A DNA stretch of 64,000 nt from Halpernia humi (lineage in GTDB: Bacteria; Bacteroidota; Bacteroidia; Flavobacteriales; Weeksellaceae): the NCBI RefSeq assembly GCF_900108025.1, contig NZ_FNUS01000006.1, positions 124,001-188,000 of the forward strand, in the 5' to 3' direction. The position numbers were made by a program, and so were the translations under genes. The notes under the pieces were generated by a model. The model saw nothing but the letters and a program-made list of their open reading frames with translations, made no database searches and was not told the origin of the DNA. Shown one piece after another: positions 50,920-60,057 of the stretch. How positions within the stretch are numbered: the first letter of the stretch is position 1; each line of letters begins with the position of its first letter.

Positions 50920-52320
50920 ATGAACATTCCAAAAGTAATAAACCTTGTCGTGAAAAACGACCTTTGCGTTGGTTGTGGCATTTGTGTGTACAAATGTCCT
51001 TCAAATGCTTTGGAAATGGCTTGGGATAAAAATGGATTTTTATTTCCAAAAGTCATTAGTTCTTGCGATTCTGAAGGCGATTGCCTAGAGGTTTGTCCCT
51101 TTAATTCAATCCCAAAAGATGAGGTAAAAACAGAAAATGAAATTGCACAATTATTTTTAGAAACTGAAAATCACCACCAAAAAATCGGGAAATACAAGCA
51201 GATTTATGCGGGATTTTCTACAGAATTTCGCTTGTCATCTTCTTCTGGCGGCTTGGGAACTTACATTTCGACAAAACTTTTAGAAAACAAAATCGTAGAT
51301 CACATTTTTTCTATAAAGGAGTCTTCAGAACCGGGCATTTTTTATCAATATTCTGTGAGCAGTAGCAAATCAGATTTATTGCGAGCCTCTAAAACACGCT
51401 ATTTTCCGGTCACTTTAGCCACCGTTTTTTCTGAAATTAATCAATTGGAAGGCAAAATAGCAATAGTTGGCGTTGGCTGTTTTATTAAAGCCATTCGGCT
51501 TGCACAGCATTCTGAGCCAAAATTAAAAGAGAAAATTCCGTTTTTAATCGGCATTATTTGTGGCGGATTGAAAAGCAGTTTTTTCACCGAATATTTAGCG
51601 TCCAAGATGGCGGTTGAAATAAAAAATATCCGAAAACCACAATTTCGAAAAAAAGATTTTTCGAGTACGGCAAACGATTATTCTTTTTCTTGTTCTGATG
51701 AAAATGAAGAAGAAAAATCCATCAAAATGAAAACCGTAGGCGATATGTGGGGAACCGGACTTTTCAAAGCCAATGCCTGCGATTTTTGTGAGGATGTCAC
51801 CACAGAATTAGCGGATATTTCACTTGGCGACGCGTGGCTAGATCCTTTCGACAAAGATGGAAAGGGAACAAATGTCATCGTAACGCGCTCTTTATTAGCA
51901 GAAAATTTAATAAAAGAAGGCATTAAAAATAAAGATTTAGAAGTTGATTTTTTACCGCTTGAAATCTTTTTATCTTCGCAACAAGGAAGTTTTAATCACC
52001 GCCATAAAGGTTTGCCTGCAAGAATTAAATTGGCGAAAAAGAAAAACCAATTAGTTCCACCAAAACGATATGAAAATGAAACTGTGGGTTGGGATTTTAA
52101 ATTGGTGCAAAAACAACGCATGAAAGTGCGCGCCGAAAGTCTAGCCGTTTGGCAACATAAAAAAGAGGCTTCTGTTTTTGATGAAACTATACAGAAATCT
52201 TTAAAAAAATTAAATTTTTATACCAAGATTTATCACAAAAGAAGACGGTTTTCACAACTTAAAAATAAAGTAATTGTGAAAATAAATAATCGTATTTTTT
52301 CTAAAAATAAGAACCAATAA
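50920..52320 (+). CDS. Fe-S protein with F420 hydrogenase beta-subunit-like domain
   Basis: A 466-residue protein. The N-terminus has a 4Fe-4S ferredoxin motif, CVGCGICVYKCPSNALEM near 16-33, and a second Cys group, CDSEGDCLEVCPFNSIP, near 50-65. The remainder matches the coenzyme F420 hydrogenase/dehydrogenase beta-subunit C-terminal domain: SSSGGLGTYISTKLL near 108, GVGCFIKAIRLA, CGGLKSSFFTEYLA and ANACDFCEDVTTELADISLGDAW. Proteins of this type regularly accompany polysaccharide pyruvyl transferases, and one lies two genes downstream (54521). Their reaction is unknown; a redox step on the sugar or ketal is a guess. Confidence 0.88.
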   Translation: MNIPKVINLVVKNDLCVGCGICVYKCPSNALEMAWDKNGFLFPKVISSCDSEGDCLEVCPFNSIPKDEVKTENEIAQLFLETENHHQKIGKYKQIYAGFSTEFRLSSSSGGLGTYISTKLLENKIVDHIFSIKESSEPGIFYQYSVSSSKSDLLRASKTRYFPVTLATVFSEINQLEGKIAIVGVGCFIKAIRLAQHSEPKLKEKIPFLIGIICGGLKSSFFTEYLASKMAVEIKNIRKPQFRKKDFSSTANDYSFSCSDENEEEKSIKMKTVGDMWGTGLFKANACDFCEDVTTELADISLGDAWLDPFDKDGKGTNVIVTRSLLAENLIKEGIKNKDLEVDFLPLEIFLSSQQGSFNHRHKGLPARIKLAKKKNQLVPPKRYENETVGWDFKLVQKQRMKVRAESLAVWQHKKEASVFDETIQKSLKKLNFYTKIYHKRRRFSQLKNKVIVKINNRIFSKNKNQ

Positions 52321-52337
52321 TTTATTTTAAAAAAAGT

Positions 52338-53369
52338 ATGAGTAATAAATTAAGCGTCATCGTTCCTGTTTATAATGTTGAAAATTATCTGCATCAATGT
52401 GTAGATTCCATTATAAATCAGACTTTTGCAGACTTAGAAATTATTTTAGTTAATGATGGTTCTACGGATTCTTCACCGCAGATTTGTGATGATTTTGCAA
52501 AAAAAGATTCTAGAATTAAAGTTATTCATATTCAAAATTCGGGTGTTTCTGTGGCAAGAAATATTGGGATAGAAAGTGCAACAAGCGATTACATTACATT
52601 TGTAGATAGCGATGATTGGCTTGAACTTTCGATGTATGAAAACATGTTCGAAATTAATAATCAGGATGAAAAGTTTGATGTCATTATGTGCGATTTTACG
52701 AATGTTAAAGAAAATTCTAAGGAACAAATTTCAGCCAATATTCGGAAAGGAATTTATTCTAAAAAACAAATCGTTGAAGAACTTTTTCCTACGTTGTTGG
52801 TCGCCGAAAATTTTGGTCGTATTCCAATTGTTTCAGTTTGCAATTGTCTTTTTCATTGTTCGATTCTGGTAAAGAACAAAATAAGATTTGATGCAGAATT
52901 AAAGTTTGCTGAAGATTATTTGTTTATGGCAAACCTAATGACAGAAGCAAATTCGTATTATTATTTAAAAGAAAATTATTTTTATAATTACCGGCAATAC
53001 GATGATTCTCGGTCCAAAAAATTTCAAAATTCTTGGTGGCAAAATTTATTAAATTTAAACCATAAACTCAAAAATCTTCTCGAAAATAACAAAGATTTTA
53101 ATTTCTCGCGACAGTTGAAATTGCAATTATTACATTCAGTTTTTTTTGTTTTAAATAGTATTTATAAAAACAAAACTTTAAATTTCGGTAAAAAATTAAA
53201 GGAAGTTAGATTAATATTAAATACGCCAGAATTAGAAAATTCATTTTCAGATTTAAGCCTTAAAAAACAAGTGAAAGCACAAAAAATTTTATTTTTTTTC
53301 ATTAAAAACAAAATGGCTTTCAGTTATTTAGCATTTTTGCGTATCATTTCATTCCTAAAAAATGCGTAA
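52338..53369 (+). CDS. Glycosyltransferase family 2
   Basis: A 343-residue GT-A enzyme. LSVIVPVYNVENYLHQCVDSIINQTF opens the fold, ILVNDGSTDSSPQICDDFA near 37-55 binds the nucleotide, and TFVDSDDWLE near 85-94 is the DxD-type site. FAEDYLFMANLM near 190 is the catalytic ED block. The C-terminal ~100 residues are very lysine-rich. It overlaps the following GT4 gene by 8 bp. Confidence 0.91.
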   Translation: MSNKLSVIVPVYNVENYLHQCVDSIINQTFADLEIILVNDGSTDSSPQICDDFAKKDSRIKVIHIQNSGVSVARNIGIESATSDYITFVDSDDWLELSMYENMFEINNQDEKFDVIMCDFTNVKENSKEQISANIRKGIYSKKQIVEELFPTLLVAENFGRIPIVSVCNCLFHCSILVKNKIRFDAELKFAEDYLFMANLMTEANSYYYLKENYFYNYRQYDDSRSKKFQNSWWQNLLNLNHKLKNLLENNKDFNFSRQLKLQLLHSVFFVLNSIYKNKTLNFGKKLKEVRLILNTPELENSFSDLSLKKQVKAQKILFFFIKNKMAFSYLAFLRIISFLKNA

Positions 53370-54510
53370 AGTTTTAATTATTTCAAACGATTTAGAGATG
53401 GGCGGCATTCAAAAAAGTTTGATTGATTTCTTGCATTTTCTATCTAAAAAAGAGTTCCGTTTAGATGTATTACTTTGGGAAAAAGAAGGTGTATTAAAAT
53501 CACAAATTCCAACGTCCGTCAATATTATTGAGAGAAAATATCCTAAAACTTGGAACGAAATTAAAAAAGAGAAAAATGTTTTAAGCAAAATTCAATATTT
53601 TTTTAATTATTTAAAGTTTAATTTCTATTCGAAAATCCTAAAAAAACCTTGGCTTTATTTCGCTAAAATTTCTGAAACTTATGATTTTGCAATCAGTTAT
53701 TCTCAAAATGGATTTCCGCGATTTTTTGCGATTGACAAAGTGAAATCTAAGAAAAAATACCTTTGGTTTCACCACGGATCTTATGATTTTAAAGGAAAAG
53801 AATACGATTTGGATAAAAAATATTTTGCTAAATTTAATCAATTAATTACCGTTTCGGATGCCAATAAAACGATGCTTTTAAAACATTTTCCTGATTTAGA
53901 AGATAAAATTTCTGTTGTTCCAAATATCATTAATGTTGAGAAAATTATTTCTGACGCTAAAGAATTGGTTTTGGATTTTCCTAAAATTGAAGGCGTTTAC
54001 AATTTCGTAACCGTAAGTCGATTTTCAAAAGAAAAAGGAATTAATCTCGCGGTAGATATTGCGACAGAACTTAGAAATCAAGGCTTGAAATTCAAATGGT
54101 ATTTCATTGGTGAAGGCAAAACTTTTTTAGAAATAAAAAAATTAGTTGCGGAAAGAGATTTAAAAGATGTTTGTATTCTTTTAGGGACGAAAGAAAATCC
54201 GTATCCTTACATGAAATTAGCGGATTTTTACATTCAAACTTCCTTTGTAGAATCGCAATCTATCACGATTTATGAGGCTTTAGCATTGAAAAAATTAATT
54301 TTTACGACAGATTTACCGGCGTTAAACGATGCTTTAGAAAATGGAAACCTGGGTGTTTTGTGCAAAGCAGAAAAAATGGATTTTGTAAATAAAATCACCC
54401 ATTTGCTCAACAATGATTTACTTAAAAATAATTTATTGGAAACTGTTGAAAAACATGAAGTTAAGAATGAAATTGCTTTTAATAAACTGAATGAATTATT
54501 TGAAATTTAG
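53362..54510 (+). CDS. Glycosyltransferase family 4
   Basis: A 382-residue GT-B enzyme. RKVLIISNDLEMGGIQKSLIDFLHFL at the start carries the GG-I/A-x-K/R acceptor loop. FVTVSRFSKEKGINLAVDIATEL near 214 and VESQSITIYEALALKKLIFTTDLPALNDAL near 297-326 form the donor domain; the latter replaces the usual E-G-F/E sequence with ESQSITIYEAL, as in other capsule GT4 enzymes. The start overlaps the previous gene by 8 bp. Donor unknown. Confidence 0.89.
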   Translation: MRKVLIISNDLEMGGIQKSLIDFLHFLSKKEFRLDVLLWEKEGVLKSQIPTSVNIIERKYPKTWNEIKKEKNVLSKIQYFFNYLKFNFYSKILKKPWLYFAKISETYDFAISYSQNGFPRFFAIDKVKSKKKYLWFHHGSYDFKGKEYDLDKKYFAKFNQLITVSDANKTMLLKHFPDLEDKISVVPNIINVEKIISDAKELVLDFPKIEGVYNFVTVSRFSKEKGINLAVDIATELRNQGLKFKWYFIGEGKTFLEIKKLVAERDLKDVCILLGTKENPYPYMKLADFYIQTSFVESQSITIYEALALKKLIFTTDLPALNDALENGNLGVLCKAEKMDFVNKITHLLNNDLLKNNLLETVEKHEVKNEIAFNKLNELFEI

Positions 54511-54520
54511 ACAATAAGCA

Positions 54521-55585
54521 ATGAAAAAAATAGGAATTATATCGCTTTTTGGTTATAACAATTACGGCAACAGGTTGCAACTTTTTGCCGTTCAAAAAGT
54601 GTATAAAACGCTAGGTTTTGAGTCTGAAATCATAAAATATAAACAAGAAATTCCAAAAGACCCGATTGTAATTCAAATAAAGGTTTTACTTACTAAAATT
54701 TTGTTTTTAAAATCAAATTTATCTAAATCTCACCTAAAAAATAAAAGGATAAATAATTTTAAAAAACATGCAAAATTAAATTATACAGAATCAGCAAATC
54801 AAATAAATCCGCTGAAAATTGCTTCTAATTTCCATGAAAATTATTCATTTTTTAGCGTTGGAAGCGATCAAATTTGGGGTTGGTTTACGCATTCTATTTC
54901 CGATTTTGTTTTTCTAAAATTTGCGCCAAAAGAAAAAAGAATCACCTTTTCACCCAGTTTTGGAAGTTCTAAAATCGACGAAAAATACCGAGAGATTTTC
55001 ACCAAAGGTTTAGAAGAATTTGAATATATCAGTGTGCGCGAAGAAAGTGGCGCAAAAATCGTAAAAGATTTCACTGGAAAAGAAGCAACGGTTCTTTGTG
55101 ATCCCACAATGTGTCTTTCTAAAGAAGATTGGCTGGAATTTGCAACATCGCACAACAAAAAACCGACGCGAAAATTTGTCTTGACTTATTTTCTTGGTGA
55201 AAAATCACCAAAAGTGAATGCCGTTTTGAATGGAATTTCTAAAGATTTCGAAGTCGTAAATTTGAATGATTTAAAATCCTCAGAATTTTACGCCATCACG
55301 CCTTCAGAATGGGTAGATTATATTAATTCTGCAAGTTTATTTTTAACAGATTCCTTTCACGGCGTGGTTTTTTCAATCGTTTTGCAGACGCCTTTTGCCG
55401 TTTATAGCAGAGTTGGTGGTGAAAATATGCAAACCAGAATTACCAATATTTTAGAAAAATTTTCCCTGCAAGATCGATTTGAATTAACTTCAAATGATTC
55501 ATCTTTGTTTAATATGGATTTTAAAAATTCAGAGGAAATTATAAACTTTGAAAAGGAAAAGGTTTATCGTTTTTTAAAAAAATAG
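54521..55585 (+). CDS. Polysaccharide pyruvyl transferase family protein
   Basis: A 354-residue protein with the GT-B-like fold of pyruvyl transferases (CsaB/WcaK type). IGIISLFGYNNYGNRLQLFAVQKVYKTLGFE is the conserved start. FSVGSDQIWGW near 112-122, VREESGAKIVKDFTGKEATVLCDPTMCLSKEDW near 173-206 and FLTDSFHGVVFSIVLQTPFAVYSR near 272-295 are family blocks. It would attach a ketal-linked pyruvate from PEP to a sugar, adding negative charge to the polysaccharide. The Fe-S/F420-like gene at 50920 is its usual companion. Confidence 0.9.
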   Translation: MKKIGIISLFGYNNYGNRLQLFAVQKVYKTLGFESEIIKYKQEIPKDPIVIQIKVLLTKILFLKSNLSKSHLKNKRINNFKKHAKLNYTESANQINPLKIASNFHENYSFFSVGSDQIWGWFTHSISDFVFLKFAPKEKRITFSPSFGSSKIDEKYREIFTKGLEEFEYISVREESGAKIVKDFTGKEATVLCDPTMCLSKEDWLEFATSHNKKPTRKFVLTYFLGEKSPKVNAVLNGISKDFEVVNLNDLKSSEFYAITPSEWVDYINSASLFLTDSFHGVVFSIVLQTPFAVYSRVGGENMQTRITNILEKFSLQDRFELTSNDSSLFNMDFKNSEEIINFEKEKVYRFLKK

Positions 55586-55593
55586 TTAAAAAT

Positions 55594-56667
55594 TTGAAAT
55601 TACTCTACATCACAAATGGCATCACAGGTTCTGGCGGACTCGAAAGAGTTTTGGCCGTGAAAACTGCGCTATTGGTAGAAAATTTTGGCTATGAAATTCA
55701 TATATTAAGTTTAAATGAAAACGGAAAAGCGACTTTTTTTAAATTTTCTGATAAAATTAAAAGACATTCCATAGAAATTTCTGGCAATAAATTTCAGTAT
55801 TTTTTGAAGTACAAAAGTGGAATTCAGAAGATTGTAGATGAAGTTAAACCTGATGTTATTTCAGTTTGCGATGATGCTTTGAAAGGTTTTTTTCTTCCTT
55901 ATTTAATTAAGACCAAATCGAAATGGATTCACGAAAGTCACGCTTCTTTTTTGTTGGGAAATAAAGGAAAAGGACTTCCCTTAAAGAAAAAAATACAACA
56001 CCAAATAAAGCAGATTTTAGGAAAAAACTTTTCGAAAATAATTTTGTTGACAGAAGCCAATAAAAAAGAATGGTCGCTGAAAAATTTGCTCGTTATTCCC
56101 AATCCTTTGTCATTTGAAAGCCAAGAAATTTCTTCTCTAAAAAACAAAAAAATAATTGCCGTCGGAAGTTATAGTTTTAACAAAGGCTATGATTTATTAT
56201 TAAAAATTTGGGCGAAAATTGAAACCAATTTCCCAAATTGGGAACTCAATGTTTATGGTAGAAATACCAAAGAATATTTACAAACTGAGGCAGAGAATTT
56301 AAACTTAAAAAACATTCATTTTTTTTCTTCGGTTCCGGATATTGAAAAAAAATATGTAGAATCTTCTTTTTTGGTTTTGCCATCGCGTTCGGAAGGTTTC
56401 GGAATGGTTTTGATAGAAGCGATGAGTTGCGGTTTGCCAGTCATCAGTTTTGATTGTCCGCACGGTCCGAAGGAAATTATCAGCAACGGAAAAGATGGTT
56501 TTTTAATAGAAAATGGAAATATAGATGAATTTTCAACAAAAATAAAAACGCTTATAAATGATGAAAATTTACGGCAAGAAATGGGGAAAGCGGCGAAATT
56601 AAATTCAAAGAAATTTAATGCGGAAACAATTGTGAAACAGTGGGATGAACTTTTTAAAAAAATATAA
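55594..56667 (+). CDS. Glycosyltransferase family 4
   Basis: A 357-residue GT-B enzyme with a TTG start at 55594, 8 nt after the previous stop; the opening KLLYITNGITGSGGLERVLAVKTALL is complete, so the TTG is sound. IIAVGSYSFNKGYDLLLKIWAKI near 187-209 and SEGFGMVLIEAMSCGLPVISFDCPHGPKEII near 269-299 are the donor-domain blocks with the EX7E pair. Its layout, including the FDCPHGPKEII loop, resembles GalNAc/Gal-type GT4 enzymes of capsule loci, but donor is not provable. It is clearly related to the next gene. Confidence 0.9.
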   Translation: MKLLYITNGITGSGGLERVLAVKTALLVENFGYEIHILSLNENGKATFFKFSDKIKRHSIEISGNKFQYFLKYKSGIQKIVDEVKPDVISVCDDALKGFFLPYLIKTKSKWIHESHASFLLGNKGKGLPLKKKIQHQIKQILGKNFSKIILLTEANKKEWSLKNLLVIPNPLSFESQEISSLKNKKIIAVGSYSFNKGYDLLLKIWAKIETNFPNWELNVYGRNTKEYLQTEAENLNLKNIHFFSSVPDIEKKYVESSFLVLPSRSEGFGMVLIEAMSCGLPVISFDCPHGPKEIISNGKDGFLIENGNIDEFSTKIKTLINDENLRQEMGKAAKLNSKKFNAETIVKQWDELFKKI

Positions 56668-57793
56668 AAAAGTGAAAATTCTCTATCTCACAGATCAAGT
56701 TTATCTTCATGGGGGCATTGAAAAAGTGCTTTCCCAGAAGGCTAATTATTTTGCAGATAGTTCTGGTGATGAGGTTTTTATTGTGACTTATAATCAAGAA
56801 GGAAAAACGCCGGTTTATGATTTTAGTTCAAAAATTATTTGGGAAGATTTGGCAATTAATTATGAAATTGGGAAAAGTTATTTCCACCCTAAAAATTTAA
56901 AAAAAATCCCGAAACATATTTCTGCTTTGAAGGATGTTTTGGGAAAAATAAATCCAGATGTTGTAATAAGTTCAAGTTTCGGTCCCGATTTTTATTTTTT
57001 GCCTTATATCAGAAAAAATAGTCCTAAAATTAAAGAATTTCATGGTTCCCGTTATTTTTATGAAAAGCAGGAAAGTGGCTTCAAAAAAAGATTATTGCAT
57101 CTTCTAAATAAAATAATTGAAAAAAAATACACTTCGATTGCGGTTTTAAATGAAGATGAACAAAATTTCTATACGAACGACAACATTGCAGTCATTCCAA
57201 ATCCAGCGGAAATTTCTGATAAACGCGCCGGTTTAAAATCGAAGAAAATAATGGCTGCTGGAAGAATTTCACCGGTTAAAAATTTTGGTGATTTAATAGA
57301 AATATTTTCAAAAATTAGTAAAGATTTTCCCGAGTGGGAATTGCATTTTTTTGGTGAAGATTATCTTGGAACTCAGCAATTATTAGAACATAAAATTGCA
57401 GAATTTGGTCTACAAAATCAAATAAAATTTAAAGGAAATGTTCCAGATTTAAAAAGTGAAATGCAAAATTACAGCATTTACGCCATGACTTCTGAAACCG
57501 AATGTTTCCCGATGGTTTTGTTAGAATCGCTTTCTATAGGTTTGCCGATCATAAGTTATGATTGCCCAACCGGACCAAAATATATCGTGAAAAACGAGGA
57601 AGATTCTTTTCTTATTCCTAATAAAAATTTAGATATTTTTACTGAAAAATTAAAATTATTAATGGAAAATGAGCAACTTCGGCAAGAATTGAGCAAACGA
57701 GGTTTAGAGAATGTTTCTCGTTTTGAAATTAATATTGTGATGAAGCAATGGCAAAATTTGTTCGAAAAAGTCAGTTCAAGTGGAAAGAAGTAG
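56645..57793 (+). CDS. Glycosyltransferase family 4
   Basis: A 382-residue GT-B enzyme. KILYLTDQVYLHGGIEKVLSQKANYF carries the acceptor loop. IMAAGRISPVKNFGDLIEIFSKI near 203 and TECFPMVLLESLSIGLPIISYDCPTGPKYIV near 285-315 are the donor domain. An ATG at 56645 overlaps the preceding gene by 23 bp; a GTG at 56672, matching the MK-x-LY start of its neighbour, is an equally good start with a 4-nt gap. A segment of this gene (57602-57658, encoding DSFLIPNKNLDIFTEK) is repeated in decayed form about 1.3 kb downstream. Confidence 0.89.
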   Translation: MNFLKKYKKVKILYLTDQVYLHGGIEKVLSQKANYFADSSGDEVFIVTYNQEGKTPVYDFSSKIIWEDLAINYEIGKSYFHPKNLKKIPKHISALKDVLGKINPDVVISSSFGPDFYFLPYIRKNSPKIKEFHGSRYFYEKQESGFKKRLLHLLNKIIEKKYTSIAVLNEDEQNFYTNDNIAVIPNPAEISDKRAGLKSKKIMAAGRISPVKNFGDLIEIFSKISKDFPEWELHFFGEDYLGTQQLLEHKIAEFGLQNQIKFKGNVPDLKSEMQNYSIYAMTSETECFPMVLLESLSIGLPIISYDCPTGPKYIVKNEEDSFLIPNKNLDIFTEKLKLLMENEQLRQELSKRGLENVSRFEINIVMKQWQNLFEKVSSSGKK

Positions 57794-57819
57794 ATATTTT
57801 AAAAATTATAAATAACAGA

Positions 57820-58872
57820 GTGAAAAAATTCTTAATATCTCTTTTTTATTTGCTTACAAATCCTGTGAGAGCCGTGAAAATTATGAGTTTGTATCGCTTT
57901 TTGAAAGGTAGATATAGAGCGACAATAATTTTGTCACATTCATACAGAGAGGCTTTTTACAGAAGAAAACAGGGAAGAAACAATCATTTAAAAGCAGCAG
58001 ATTTTAACAAAAAAAACACATTAGAAAATCAACAAATAATAATTAATATTCACGATGGTTTAATGCGTTCTGGAGGTTTAACAGATCGTTTAAAGGGAAT
58101 TTGCACGCTTTATATGTTCGCGAAAAAGAACAATTTTAAATTTAAAATTTATTTTATTTACCCATTTAATTTAGAAAAATACTTGGTGCCGAATAATTAT
58201 GATTGGTCAATAGAGGAAGATGAAATATATTATAATTTAACGAAAACAGCCATTTACACTTGGGAAAATGAAAAATTCGCTGGTGATTTTTTCCGATTGA
58301 ATAAATCTAAAGAACAACTACACGTCAGTTGTAATTCTGGGGAATGTTTTAATCATTATTCAGAATTATTTTTTGAACTGTTTAAGCCATCGCCATTTTT
58401 AGAATCTAAAATAGAATTTCATCGTCAAAAACTTGGTGGAGTGGGGAATTATATTTCAATGTCATTTCGTTTTCAAAATTTATTGGGCGAGTTTGAAGAA
58501 GGAAAAAGTACTGCTTTAAATGAAGAAAAACGAAAATTTTTAATAGAAAAATGCTTAATTGCGGTAAATAAAATTAAATTGAAACACAAAGATGCGAAAA
58601 AAATTTTGATAACTTCTGACAGTAATATTTTTCGAGAAATTGCTACAAAAACTTACGCCTATATTTACACCTATATTTTACCAGAAGAAGTAGGACATAT
58701 TGATTTTGCAGATGCAGGGAAAGGAAAAGAACTTACCGCATTTATGGATATGTTTCTAATTGCAGGTGCGGAAAAAGCCTATCAAATAAGAAGTGCAGAA
58801 ATGTATAACAGTGATTTTCCTAAAATGGCTGCAAAAATCAATAATGTGCCCTACGAAATGATTTTAATTTAA
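57820..58872 (+). CDS. Putative polysaccharide-locus transferase of unknown family
   Basis: A 350-residue protein I do not firmly recognise. After a hydrophobic N-terminal segment (KKFLISLFYLLTNPVRAVKIM) it has IIINIHDGLMRSGGLTDRLKGICTLYMFAKKNNF near 75-105. The GGLTDRLKG loop resembles the nucleotide-sugar loop of fucosyltransferase-like proteins (NodZ/GT11-type), and KKILITSDSNIFREIA near 265 looks like a second GT-B strand-turn. The start was placed at GTG 57820; an ATG at 57748 would overlap the GT4 gene by 46 bp with sequence that reads as an out-of-frame shadow. Position inside the locus supports a glycosyltransferase, but this is inference. Confidence 0.6.
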   Translation: MKKFLISLFYLLTNPVRAVKIMSLYRFLKGRYRATIILSHSYREAFYRRKQGRNNHLKAADFNKKNTLENQQIIINIHDGLMRSGGLTDRLKGICTLYMFAKKNNFKFKIYFIYPFNLEKYLVPNNYDWSIEEDEIYYNLTKTAIYTWENEKFAGDFFRLNKSKEQLHVSCNSGECFNHYSELFFELFKPSPFLESKIEFHRQKLGGVGNYISMSFRFQNLLGEFEEGKSTALNEEKRKFLIEKCLIAVNKIKLKHKDAKKILITSDSNIFREIATKTYAYIYTYILPEEVGHIDFADAGKGKELTAFMDMFLIAGAEKAYQIRSAEMYNSDFPKMAAKINNVPYEMILI

Positions 58873-58904
58873 TATTTCATCTCGTGAGGAAATTTCTTGA
58901 GACA

Positions 58905-58962
58905 GAATCTTTTATGATTCCTAAAAAAAAATTAGATATTTTTACTGAAAAAACTAATATTA
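58905..58962 (+). pseudogene. Relic of a GT4 glycosyltransferase gene
   Basis: In frame this segment encodes ESFMIPKKKLDIFTEKTNII, which matches DSFLIPNKNLDIFTEKLKLL of the GT4 gene at 56645 (57602-57658). Twenty-one consecutive bases around TTAGATATTTTTACTG are identical, and the alignment needs no gaps. The frame has no start and ends in TGA at 58968. It is the remains of a duplicated or replaced glycosyltransferase gene. Confidence 0.75.
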
Positions 58963-60057
58963 TTGTTTGATTGGGTTCCTTTAAGCAGTTATACTGCAAT
59001 TTACTATAATATAATGATGGTCTTGATGCTCATCACGCTTTTTCATTCTTATCAAAGCGATTTGTTTACAGTAAATACCAAAAATTTTGCTAAAATTTTG
59101 GGTCTTTTCAGTTTATTTTTAATCACTTTTTATTTAGGAACGCGCCCGGTAAGTTATCAATTTGGGGATATGTTGACTTATTCTAAATTTTATAATCGTA
59201 TTGTTGCTGGCGAAACTCCCATTGTTACAAAAGATTTTTTATTCAATTATTTTTTAATTTTTTGTGCCCATATAATTGGAGAACGCATTTTTTTCTTTAT
59301 TTGCGCTGTCATTTATATCATTCCTTGTTATGTTTTTTCTAAAAAATATTGCGGCTCATATTGGTATTTTGTTTTTTTTATTTTCATAGGTTCTTATATG
59401 TTTTGGCCATTTGGTACCAATGGAATAAGAAATGGTTTGGGAACTTCAATTTTCATATTAGCGCTTTGTTTTTATAACCGAAAAGTTGTTATGTATATTT
59501 TAATGGCTGTTTCTTTTGGTGTGCATAGTTCGCTTATAATCCCGATAGCGGCATTTTTTGTAGCGGGAGTTTATAAAAACCCTAAAGTTTATCTTTATAT
59601 TTGGGCTGCAGCAATTCCACTTTCCTTAGTTGGTGGTGGTTTTTGGGAAACTTTATTTGCAAGTATTGGTTTCGGTAGTGATTCTAGAGCGGTAGATTAT
59701 CTTACAAAAGGAAATGCATATCATGATCATTTTGCTTACACAGGATTTCGTTGGGATTTCTTGTTTTATTCTTCTTTTGCAGTTTTCGCTGGTTGGTATT
59801 TTATATTTAAGAAAAATATTACAGATAAATTTTACATCCATCTTTGGGGAATTTATATGATTGCCAATGCCTTTTGGATTTTAGTAATTCGCGCTAATTT
59901 TTCAAATCGTTTCGCCTATTTATCGTGGTTTTTAATGGCGCCCATTATTGCCTATCCTTTATTACGTTACAAAATGTTTCCGAATCAGTATAGAATAATA
60001 GGCATTGTTTTAGTGGTTTATTATATGTTCACTTATTTTATGTATTTAAAAGGATAA
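58963..60057 (+). CDS. EpsG family membrane protein (polymerase-like)
   Basis: A 364-residue membrane protein with about ten hydrophobic helices, matching EpsG, the presumed Wzy-type polymerase of exopolysaccharide systems. LITFYLGTRPVSYQFGDMLTYSKFYNRI near 53-80 carries the typical R-P...G-D-Y/T-x-x-Y motif, and FWPFGTNGIRNGLGTSIFILAL near 147-168 is the second signature (G-x-R-N/Q). The annotated TTG at 58963 is uncertain: it lies at the end of the GT4 relic, and an ATG pair at 59014 is also in frame but would cut the first helix. The next gene overlaps its stop by one base. Confidence 0.87.
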   Translation: MFDWVPLSSYTAIYYNIMMVLMLITLFHSYQSDLFTVNTKNFAKILGLFSLFLITFYLGTRPVSYQFGDMLTYSKFYNRIVAGETPIVTKDFLFNYFLIFCAHIIGERIFFFICAVIYIIPCYVFSKKYCGSYWYFVFFIFIGSYMFWPFGTNGIRNGLGTSIFILALCFYNRKVVMYILMAVSFGVHSSLIIPIAAFFVAGVYKNPKVYLYIWAAAIPLSLVGGGFWETLFASIGFGSDSRAVDYLTKGNAYHDHFAYTGFRWDFLFYSSFAVFAGWYFIFKKNITDKFYIHLWGIYMIANAFWILVIRANFSNRFAYLSWFLMAPIIAYPLLRYKMFPNQYRIIGIVLVVYYMFTYFMYLKG

